DNA from: Parapedobacter flavus
GTDB taxonomy: Bacteria > Bacteroidota > Bacteroidia > Sphingobacteriales > Sphingobacteriaceae
Direction: 5' to 3'
Assembly (NCBI RefSeq): GCF_035818675.1
Contig: NZ_JAYKZZ010000006.1
Location: 1 to 64,000 of the forward strand
Length of the DNA: 64,000 nucleotides
In this document: positions 14,623-21,495 of the stretch, piece by piece
Layout: each line of letters opens with the position of its first letter
Position numbering within the stretch: position 1 is the first letter of the stretch
Made by a program: the position numbers and the translations under genes
Notes under the pieces: generated by a model
Told to the model about the DNA's origin: nothing
Databases searched by the model: none
The model's input: the letters and a program-made list of their open reading frames with translations, nothing else

Positions 14623-17034
14623 TTAACGATTAGCTTCCAGAACCGCTAGCAAAGTCCGCAGATGTGCGGTGCTTCTTGCATCGTGTTCGTGGGAAGCAAT
14701 GTGATTTATCTGTGTCCGAAGCTGGTCCAACAATTCTCTTGCAGTCTGCTCTTGTTCATCGGGGACTATTGCATCGGGGCCGCTAAGCGCAATCAATGCC
14801 TTCACATAGGTTCGTTGAAGTGCGCGCCGGTATTCATCGGCGTCCTTACCAGCCCTCGAATTGCCGAATACATATCGCTGTAGCGAATTAAGGCGGGCTA
14901 TTTCCTTTCCATTTAATAGCCTTGCTAACAACGCGGGAATGCTCTCCTCCCAGTATTTTGTTAGCATCGCCAGCGCGTCGATTCCCGTTTCGGAAACAAT
15001 GGGGTTCTCCAGAAGCCAGACTGGTGTTTGGAAAAATTGCTCGTCGAGGAAAGCCAGTGCGTCTTCCTGCAGGGAGTCGGATACCGGAACGTTTTGCGGC
15101 CACGCGTCAACGCAGCCCCTTGGCCGGTGATACCGACCCCCGATGAAGGCCGCCACATTGCTGATATGCGTCTGGTACTGTCGGACCAGTTGCTTGTAAT
15201 GGTTCGATGCCACCCCAGGGTTGCCGACCCAAACGGGGAGGCTGTCGAGAAGGCGCTTCAGGTTAAGTATGCCATAATGGGCAGACAGGATGGGATCATC
15301 GCCAATATCTTCTGGTAGACAACGTGGGTCGGTGTTTTTATGGTCTTCATCGCCGTACCATAAATTCGGGTCTTCCTGTTTAAGCTCCTCCCATTTACTT
15401 AGCTGTAATGTTTCGATCTCGGCATCGGCGGTGGGCGGGCGGTAACGGTATGCCCATTCAATGGCCCACTTATCGTACATACCGATCCGGGGCACTATTC
15501 CCTCCAGCCCCACACTGTCTTCGGGCTGGGCGATGTGATTGGTCCTGGCGTAATCCATTACTGACGGACTGAAAGAGTGATTTTTAAGCCAATCCCTATC
15601 TCGAAGCCTTTCTACCGGGGTCGCCGATGCAGCGCCGAAATTATGCTTAAGGCCTAGTGCATGGCCAACTTCGTGGGAAACGATATAGCGTATCAGCCTT
15701 CCTATCACCGCCTCATCCAACTGCCCTGTCCAAGCGTTCCGATCGGAAGTACCTGCCTGGAACCGGTACCAGCTAATCAACTGGCGCACCATACCATGCC
15801 ACCACGATATACTAGCGCCGACAATCTCGCCGCTGCGCGGGTCAACGTTGGTAATCGTGACCGCACTGGGTATCAGATCGGGTTTATAACTTATGTAGCC
15901 ATGTCCCATCCCATACAAGTCCGGCGAACCATTATCTCCTTCAGGCGCTACTTTCCCTCGTATGGCATTTTTGAAACCGGCCTGCTCGAATGCCTCCTGC
16001 CAATCGTTTATCCCGTCGATCATATAAGGTATCCATTGCCGTGGGATGACCGGATCGACATAGAAAACAATGGGCTGTTGCGGCTCTACTAGTTCACCGA
16101 GTAGATACCTCTGCAGGTCGCCCGGCTTGGGTTCCAACCGCCAACGGGTAATGATCTTTTTGTTGGTCGCCTCAAACGGATTTGCGCCCAAATCCCGGTA
16201 ATCAACCGTATAATACCCGATACGGTAGTCTGATAGACGCTCGCGGAGCGGCTCCTTCGGTAGTACAAGCCAATTTGTGACCAGTTCAATCGGTACCGGA
16301 TAACTTTGATTCTGCATGGAGTAAGCCTTTGTGCTCTTCACTTGTATCCCACTGTCAGTGGCTGATACGGTAACTGGCCCAGATGCGGCTGCGTTATACC
16401 CCCCTAATCCAAACTCGCTCTTCGAAGTTTTCGAGAAGCCAAATAACTCATGGTCGCTTTCCAAAATAGCGGGCATATCAACGATGGACGCGGTGCCTTG
16501 CGGATTACGGGATATTACCGCAAGCGACGCTATAACGGGGTACACGGCAGATGCCTTGAAAACGCGCTCCACGTTGGCTTTACCTTCAGAAGCTCTCTCG
16601 GTAAAGTCAGGCATAACGAAGCAGATCTTGTCGCCGCAATTTTGTATTCGGAAAACCAACTCATCTATATGGTCTCCCGCGTACCCTACCGGCCCACCTC
16701 TCCAAAAAACATAGGGGTGCTTACCCGCCCATCCCTTCGCAAGCCTTTTTACCGCAAGGATATCGCGGCCAAGTATGGAATCTGGGACTTCGAGATACAC
16801 CTTGTTCCCTACTTCGTGCACACCAAGTATACCGTATTGGGATTTCGTGTCAGAACTAATAACGTCTCCAACTGCCGTAGCCGCAGGCTCCGCCTGTTGG
16901 GCGGAGGCCTGCTTCACGGCATACAAACACATGATCGTTAATACAGCCAGTAGGCTGAAATATCTTATATATGGGAGTTTAAGTTTATGTTTGGTTAGGA
17001 CATAGCCATCCCCTAAACCTAGAGTTCTCTTCAT
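14623..17034 (-). CDS. Zinc-dependent metalloprotease (DUF5117/DUF5118 type)
   Basis: An 803-residue exported protein. A hydrophobic signal segment lies at about residues 24-45. The metzincin motif HEVGHALGLKHN at about 450-461 gives three zinc-binding His and the catalytic Glu. Downstream PSVMDYARTN resembles a Met-turn. The N-terminal half has the beta-rich DUF5118/DUF5117 look (VLAVKRLAKGW, WLVLPKEPLRERLSDYRIGY). It is the first gene of the operon, 18 bases before the thioredoxin gene. It probably degrades external or periplasmic protein for import by the SusC/D pair. Confidence 0.9.
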   Translation of the reverse strand: MKRTLGLGDGYVLTKHKLKLPYIRYFSLLAVLTIMCLYAVKQASAQQAEPAATAVGDVISSDTKSQYGILGVHEVGNKVYLEVPDSILGRDILAVKRLAKGWAGKHPYVFWRGGPVGYAGDHIDELVFRIQNCGDKICFVMPDFTERASEGKANVERVFKASAVYPVIASLAVISRNPQGTASIVDMPAILESDHELFGFSKTSKSEFGLGGYNAAASGPVTVSATDSGIQVKSTKAYSMQNQSYPVPIELVTNWLVLPKEPLRERLSDYRIGYYTVDYRDLGANPFEATNKKIITRWRLEPKPGDLQRYLLGELVEPQQPIVFYVDPVIPRQWIPYMIDGINDWQEAFEQAGFKNAIRGKVAPEGDNGSPDLYGMGHGYISYKPDLIPSAVTITNVDPRSGEIVGASISWWHGMVRQLISWYRFQAGTSDRNAWTGQLDEAVIGRLIRYIVSHEVGHALGLKHNFGAASATPVERLRDRDWLKNHSFSPSVMDYARTNHIAQPEDSVGLEGIVPRIGMYDKWAIEWAYRYRPPTADAEIETLQLSKWEELKQEDPNLWYGDEDHKNTDPRCLPEDIGDDPILSAHYGILNLKRLLDSLPVWVGNPGVASNHYKQLVRQYQTHISNVAAFIGGRYHRPRGCVDAWPQNVPVSDSLQEDALAFLDEQFFQTPVWLLENPIVSETGIDALAMLTKYWEESIPALLARLLNGKEIARLNSLQRYVFGNSRAGKDADEYRRALQRTYVKALIALSGPDAIVPDEQEQTARELLDQLRTQINHIASHEHDARSTAHLRTLLAVLEANR

Positions 17035-17783
17035 TGTGCATTGGCTTTTAGCGGTTTAAGAAAAAGATATTTTTCAAAACCGATTCCCAAGCCGAAGAAA
17101 ATTCCACGAAGATTTGCAGAATTGGAAAAAAGCGTCTACTTTTAGCTGTTGCATAGTAACCGAAAATAAACGGACCTTCTTCCATCTGGACAAAAACGGG
17201 CTTTTTATTTCAGCATTGGGGTCGGTAGCAACCGGGAAGTGGGGCTTATTTGCCCGTGCTTGGGATAGACTTTTTTATTGTCTTTCCCCGTGCATGCTTC
17301 TGCGGCTGCAATATTTTCGGCAGACCTATATAGGGTTACGTTTAACGTTCTTTATCAAGATAAAATAGGCGAACCGAAGCCAAACCTCCTTGAGGCGGCT
17401 GGGGTACTGGTGAAGGGTGATTAACTCGTTCTTTCTCATAATCCTTATTGGTTTATGCAGAACGATGTTTCTCGGAATGTTGTGTGGTAATCCTTATTGC
17501 AAGCAAGGAGCAACCTCACACCCTGAACCCAGGGGAGCTAACCCTTCGTCACCTTCGAATCTACACGAGACTCTAGAGGGACGCTGCCAGAGCTTAACGT
17601 GAGGCCGCTCACATGCTGTGGTATCAAAAGTAGAAAACTTTATCCACAAAAGTTAGCATGGAGCGATCAACACGGTTCTCTCGGCAGAATCTTAGCTCTA
17701 TTCGGGTTCGAGAAAACACCGTTCATCATGGCGTTATCGCCGTGATTTCTGATCGTCTAGACAAAGATAAAAACAATGTTTTA
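17035..17783. other. Gene-poor gap with possible structured RNA
   Basis: No convincing gene lies here. Two short plus-strand frames (17114-17368, 17417-17602) lack a recognisable family and look like chance. The stretch of about 17440-17700 has several short dyads, for example TTCTC/GAGAA with CGG/CCG around 17670-17730. It ends at the hairpin described next, so an untranslated RNA is possible. No known RNA family was recognised. Confidence 0.3.
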
Positions 17784-17815
17784 AACCCCCAAATATTCGG
17801 GGGTTAATTTTTGAA
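17784..17815 (+). terminator. Intrinsic terminator or attenuator before the XRE gene
   Basis: AACCCCC (17784-17790) pairs with GGGGGTT (17799-17805) around an 8-base loop, followed by AATTTTTG. It lies only 2 bases before the ATG of the XRE gene. It could end an upstream RNA, or it could control translation of that gene. Confidence 0.6.
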
Positions 17816-17817
17816 TT

Positions 17818-18231
17818 ATGAGTGAGATTTATCAGACCAAAGCTATCTTTCGAATTGAGTATGAATTGATATTAAATGTAAAAGCATTCCGTGAAGAGAG
17901 AGGATGGTCGCAAGAAATGCTGAGTAGTAAAATGGGCTTTGCGGTAAACTTTGTTGGCAAATGCGAATCTTTAAACCAACCAGAAAAGTATAATTTACGG
18001 CATATAGGGATTTTGAAAAGAGTGTTCGGCTTCGAAAGTCTTGATGAATTTTTCTCGGATGGAATACCTAAAGACGAGCAAGTCGTTATTCGGTATAAGA
18101 AAGTGCCCAAAATGAAAGCGGATGATACACCTTCCAAAATAATGGAAAATGTAGTGGTGGAATTCGTTGTTGTAGATGGCGAAACGAAAGCGGAGGTAAA
18201 TAAGCAAAGTAGGAAAAGAACTGGTGAATGA
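17818..18231 (+). CDS. XRE-family helix-turn-helix protein
   Basis: A 137-residue protein. The helix-turn-helix at about residues 17-72 reads ILNVKAFREERGWSQEMLSS through VGKCESL to LKRVFGFESLDEFF, the Cro/C1 pattern. The C-terminal part (IRYKKVPKMKAD...VVVEFVVVDGETKAEV) has no known domain. The gene is AT-rich compared with the SusC operons and lies in the accessory island. The target is unknown. Confidence 0.8.
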   Translation: MSEIYQTKAIFRIEYELILNVKAFREERGWSQEMLSSKMGFAVNFVGKCESLNQPEKYNLRHIGILKRVFGFESLDEFFSDGIPKDEQVVIRYKKVPKMKADDTPSKIMENVVVEFVVVDGETKAEVNKQSRKRTGE

Positions 18232-18351
18232 AAATGTAACACGGTCACTCGCAGTGACGCAATTAATCATAAATCGATTAACCCAAAAGCCAAGCCAATG
18301 AACTTGGATACTATTCGGATTTTAATTAATTTGATCGTAAATAAGTAGGTC

Positions 18352-18666
18352 ATGAATACACTTACCATAATAGCGTTAGTTCTTATTTTTCTAGGCGGTG
18401 TCGGCGCAATCCTGTTGACCATTGGGCAGGCATCAAGTACTCAAAAAGACAAACTCGAAATTATAAATACGACTAAAAGTGAAAATACACGGTTAAAACT
18501 AGACTTAGAAGAAATAAAAAGGGAAAGAGACCTTTTAAACGAAACACTGACTGACAGGGATGCCGAAATTCAAACACAAAATAAAGCTATTATCGATTTA
18601 ACTTTACGATTGAGCGAAAAGTCTGGGAAAAATCCGTCGGCAGGGACGAAAGAATCCATATATTGA
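18352..18666 (+). CDS. Single-pass membrane protein with coiled coil
   Basis: A 104-residue protein with one N-terminal membrane helix (about 4-25, LTIIALVLIFLGGVGAILL) and a long coiled coil (about 34-90, rich in Lys, Glu and Leu; LKLDLEEIKRERDLLNETL). It is AT-rich like its neighbours. The shape suits a scaffold or spanin-like role, but no family was recognised. Confidence 0.6.
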   Translation: MNTLTIIALVLIFLGGVGAILLTIGQASSTQKDKLEIINTTKSENTRLKLDLEEIKRERDLLNETLTDRDAEIQTQNKAIIDLTLRLSEKSGKNPSAGTKESIY

Positions 18667-18842
18667 ATGAAGCGGAAAATTATATCGTGGTACTTACCAA
18701 GCGGAAAGGTTATTTGCTCTTCTGGACTGCTTTCCATATACAGCATAAACACTCGATGAGAAAGAAAAGGAAGGAATACGAGGCCTATATAAACGCCAAT
18801 ACCGCTTAGCAGGGCTAAACGGTATCTAAACTCCTTCAACAC
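18570..18842 (-). CDS. Possible small membrane protein, overlapping antisense
   Basis: A 90-residue reading with a hydrophobic N-terminus (ALLSGIGVYIGLVFLPFLS) and a protein-like middle (MESSPEEQITFPLGKYHD). Its last 33 codons run antisense to the coiled-coil gene, which weakens it. It is kept only because the non-overlapping 60 residues look coding-like and nothing else explains 18667-18842. Confidence 0.3.
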   Translation of the reverse strand: MLKEFRYRLALLSGIGVYIGLVFLPFLSHRVFMLYMESSPEEQITFPLGKYHDIIFRFIQYMDSFVPADGFFPDFSLNRKVKSIIALFCV

Positions 18843-19004
18843 TTACTACTGAACAAACAGCATGGTTGCTGAGCTGATGCAAAGATACGGACAATATATT
18901 ACCCGGCGAAAAATTTTTCCTAAATTTTGGTCATATGGGTTTTCTGTCTACACGACTTAGTCCAAAACATCATCCGCTCTTGCTTAAAAGGCTTCAGTAA
19001 AACA

Positions 19005-19165
19005 GAAAGCCCCGAAACGGGGAGAATCGGGGCTTTCACTAACTAACCAATTATAAACCTAAATTATGAAAAGACAATTTTATCAAATTTTACTAACTGC
19101 CTATATAACGCATGAAGACGCCTCTTTGTTACACCAGAAATTGTTAAGAGATGTTAAATGGGTAA
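19005..19165 (+). repeat. Modular intergenic repeat, locus 1 (modules A and B)
   Basis: Module A is a hairpin, GAAAGCCCCG (19005-19014) with CGGGGCTTTC (19028-19037), followed by an AACTAACCAATTATAAACCT-type tail ending ATTATGAA. A diverged module B (TTGTTAAGAGATGTTAAAT) follows. This locus and its flanks fill the gap 18843-19229. Read on the minus strand the hairpin is terminator-like but has only a weak U-run. Confidence 0.7.
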
Positions 19166-19229
19166 TGCGCTGCCAAATGGTAAGTAATATTGAAATATTG
19201 TATAAATTCACATAACAAAGCTACTTGGA

Positions 19230-20177
19230 ATGATAACAGGCATACCAAACGCCAACGAATACAAACAGGTCGCAATAGAATGCCTGATTCAAGCTTACAA
19301 CTCCATTGTTAGCGTCGACAACGCACTTACCGACAGTACCCCGAGAGAAAAAATATGGGAATATAATCAAATTATATTGAGGTCAGGTTTGGTCTTAATA
19401 CATCAAGGGATTGAAGGGTTATTAAAATCCGAAATCTGCAAAACAAGCCCACTACTTTTAATTGACAAAAAAAGGGGGGATTGGAAAACCTTACCCGAAG
19501 GTGCTGATGAAAATTTTTCAGAATTGTATACTATTGGTGGCGACGACTTGTTGAGAACATATTATGCTTGTCTTGGTCCCAAAAAAGTACACGAAAAATT
19601 TTTGCAATTGTATGAAGAAGTCCGTGTGAGGCGCAATAGAATAGTACATGGTATCGGAAATGAAAAATTGACCCCTGAGTACATACTCACGCTTATATTA
19701 GATACTTTTACATATCTTCTAGGGAAAGATAGTTTTTGGGAAGCGGCATCTTCCAAGTTCTATCAACACCCAGGATTTCAGTACGAAGATGAAGATGTTG
19801 AATGGGAAGATATTATACATTATAACAGAATGGAGTATTTAAATTTCTTTTTAGGCAAAAAGACGCTAAAGAGACATTTCTCTATTGACATTACTGCACG
19901 TCCTTATTTATGCCCATATTGTACCGAAAAATCAGAAATCGCCACCAGTAAAGGAGCAAAGAGAGCCTATTCCAAATGGGCATTTTTGCATCCAAATGAT
20001 CCTCTTGGTACCAATTTAGGTTGTATCGTATGCCAGTCAGATTTTGGAGTGCTAAGAGAGGACTGCGGCCAAGATGGATGCAAGGGAAATGTTAAATACT
20101 TGATAGAAGACGACGAGGACTCGGAAACATATATCTGTTTGACGTGCTGGCATGATGAGACAAGAGAAACAAATTGA
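19230..20177 (+). CDS. HEPN-like protein with C-terminal zinc ribbons
   Basis: A 315-residue protein of no named family. The N-terminal half is helical and carries R135-N-R-I-V-H140 in RVRRNRIVHG, the R-x4-6-H signature of HEPN ribonucleases. The C-terminal part has cysteine pairs typical of zinc ribbons (CPYC, CIVCQ, CGQDGC, CLTCWH). The gene is AT-rich and sits in an accessory island beside a regulator, a coiled-coil membrane protein and repeats. HEPN nucleases often serve phage defence, so such a role is plausible but unproven. The four-His/Cys tail could bind nucleic acid. Confidence 0.65.
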   Translation: MITGIPNANEYKQVAIECLIQAYNSIVSVDNALTDSTPREKIWEYNQIILRSGLVLIHQGIEGLLKSEICKTSPLLLIDKKRGDWKTLPEGADENFSELYTIGGDDLLRTYYACLGPKKVHEKFLQLYEEVRVRRNRIVHGIGNEKLTPEYILTLILDTFTYLLGKDSFWEAASSKFYQHPGFQYEDEDVEWEDIIHYNRMEYLNFFLGKKTLKRHFSIDITARPYLCPYCTEKSEIATSKGAKRAYSKWAFLHPNDPLGTNLGCIVCQSDFGVLREDCGQDGCKGNVKYLIEDDEDSETYICLTCWHDETRETN

Positions 20178-20310
20178 AATCATTAAATCATTATATCAAA
20201 ATTGTATTGATGGTAGGGAAGAGTCCATTATCTTACACGGCAATAATTTAGTTATAGTTCTAAGTGAAAGAAAGCCCCGAAACCGGGAGGATCGGGGCTT
20301 TCAAAACTAA
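20152..20310 (+). pseudogene. Short reading cut off by the modular repeat
   Basis: A 52-codon frame (MMRQEKQIEIIKSLYQ...) starts inside the end of the HEPN-like gene. It reads IILHGNNLVIVLSER and then passes into module A of the repeat, which supplies its last 14 or so codons and stop. It looks like the 5-prime part of a gene truncated by arrival of the repeat, or a small partner of the HEPN protein with a repeat-derived tail. Confidence 0.35.
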
Positions 20311-20461
20311 CCAATTATAAACCTAAATTATGAACTTGTATAACGCATGCCGGCCCCATTTTGTTGCAATTAATTTGTTAAGAGTTGTTAAATAGACAAT
20401 GTGGTGACCAAAGACGGCTAAAAAAGAGAAACCCGTCACTCTGTAAGTAACGGGTCTCCAC
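20266..20461 (+). repeat. Modular intergenic repeat, locus 2 (modules A, B, C)
   Basis: The full order is A (hairpin GAAAGCCCC/CGGGGCTTTC and tail), B (TTTTGTTGCAATTAATTTG, then TTAAGAGTTGTTAAATAGAC) and C start (GAGAAACCCGTCACT with AACGGGTCTCC). The C hairpin reads as a terminator with a U-run on the minus strand. It ends at the edge of the FecR fragment. Confidence 0.75.
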
Positions 20462-20464
20462 CAG

Positions 20465-20848
20465 TTGGTGGAGCGGCGCGGGGGCGAGGCCACGGTGAGG
20501 TGGATCTACGAACTCAATGGTACCCTAACCGAGACGCTGCATTACGAGAAGAAGGGTAAGGCGGATGAGGCGATTGCCTGGACGAAGGCGTCGCGTCGGT
20601 ACCGCAATGCTTCACTGCGGGAGTACGTGGCGGATGTGAGCCGTTGGTATGGCATCAGGGTGAAAGATCTCCACTGCATACCGGCATCGATGCGCGTGGA
20701 TGCGATGATCTGCTACCGGGCACCGCTGGAAGAGGCGCTGTCCATTGCTGCTAAGGCAGGCCTGCAGGTGATCCGGACCAACGGGATGTACAGTTTCTGC
20801 GATTCGGACGATCCATTAAGGCCAGCGACGGCTAGTAGGGAGAGGTGA
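20465..20848 (+). pseudogene. C-terminal fragment of a FecR anti-sigma protein (DUF4974)
   Basis: The frame of 127 residues contains a DUF4974-like end: SLREYVADVSRWYGIRVK, LEEALSIAAKAGLQVIRTNG, MYSFCDSDDP. The zinc-less anti-sigma N-domain, membrane helix and FecR core are missing, so this is only the last third of a FecR protein. It begins right at the repeat boundary and no sigma factor or receptor gene is beside it. A 49-base piece of its end recurs at 39343-39390. Confidence 0.7.
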
Positions 20849-20871
20849 GGGTGAAAATAGAAAGGCGGAGA

Positions 20872-21072
20872 CTACCGGCTTTTGACAATATGTTCTTGTA
20901 ATTGCTTAGCCGTCTTAGAAGAAAGCTTGCCGGCAAATCGGTCAGACAATTTGGTTGTTTTTGGGGGTGTGGACGCTTTTTTCAACAATGCTTCAACTTC
21001 TTTTAAGATGGTATCATTATTAAGCTTAAGTAATTCTTCGATTACATATAGTTTCCTTGCTTCGGTTACCAT
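20872..21072 (-). CDS. Orphan antitoxin-like protein
   Basis: A 66-residue protein starting MVTEARKLYVIEELLKLNND, the usual opening of small Bacteroidota antitoxins that precede RelE- or PIN-type toxins. It continues LKEVEALLKKASTPPKTTKL and ends KTAKQLQEHIVKSR. Readings from 21165 add an unrelated N-terminus. The toxin should follow at lower coordinates, but the FecR fragment lies there instead, so the antitoxin is an orphan. Confidence 0.6.
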   Translation of the reverse strand: MVTEARKLYVIEELLKLNNDTILKEVEALLKKASTPPKTTKLSDRFAGKLSSKTAKQLQEHIVKSR

Positions 21073-21182
21073 AGCATACTCCTTTTTTATTTCTCTTTCA
21101 TTTTCCTCACATTCCCATCCGTCGCCACCGCTTCGAAAACGGACGAAGAGCAACGGTATATACAAAACTACGAAAAGTATCG

Positions 21183-21320
21183 GATGTTTCTATGCGTCTT
21201 TGCCTTCAATCCGTGCTGTCTTGGCTTCCAACTCGGCAAAAGTGCGCTCAGATTTGAATACGAAAAAGAAGTAACGGTAGTTTGCTTTGCCGTTGTTCTG
21301 ATATAAGCCAGGCCAGCTTT
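21183..21320 (-). pseudogene. Remnant of an unidentified gene end
   Basis: On the minus strand this stretch reads in one frame as WPGLYQNNGKANYRYFFF, VFKSERTFAELEAKTARI, EGKDA, stop. No start or upstream part is present; upstream the frame meets the arr-tail fragment. It looks like the tail of a real protein that has lost the rest. Confidence 0.4.
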
Positions 21321-21325
21321 TGTTG

Positions 21326-21388
21326 GATCACTATCTCCCCCTTATTCTCCGTGAGCTTCTTCCGGAATTGTTGGATAGCCTCCGGCGG
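21326..21388 (-). pseudogene. Fragment of the arr gene end
   Basis: The segment matches the last 20 codons of the rifampin ADP-ribosyltransferase gene at 38422. It reads PPEAIQQFRKKLTENKGEIV on the minus strand against TPEAIQQFREKLAENKGEIV there. It is fused to the remnant to its left, and no other part of the gene is nearby. Confidence 0.7.
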
Positions 21389-21414
21389 GGAGTCGCAATA
21401 TAATTACCATTTGT

Positions 21415-21452
21415 AAAATACCCCGGCTTTCATTGGCCGGGGCATGGTATTT
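21415..21452 (-). terminator. Intrinsic terminator of the large minus-strand locus
   Basis: CCCCGGC (21421-21427) pairs with GCCGGGG (21436-21442), with flanking AAATAC/GTATTT pairing. The minus strand ends in GTATTTTAC after the stem. It lies about 45 bases behind the GH5 gene, the last gene of the locus. Confidence 0.75.
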
Positions 21453-21495
21453 CAATTAATGTCAGGAGATATTGAGCAGATAGTTTATCCCCGTG

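Noticed and set aside
17114..17602. Two short plus-strand frames as genes
   Set aside because: No domain, odd composition, no promoter or conserved start; more likely chance readings in a gap.
17440..17730. Group II intron remnant
   Set aside because: A GTGTG start-like run and GAGC...ACGGTTC-like bases are visible on opposite strands, but no domain V or maturase; the match is too weak.
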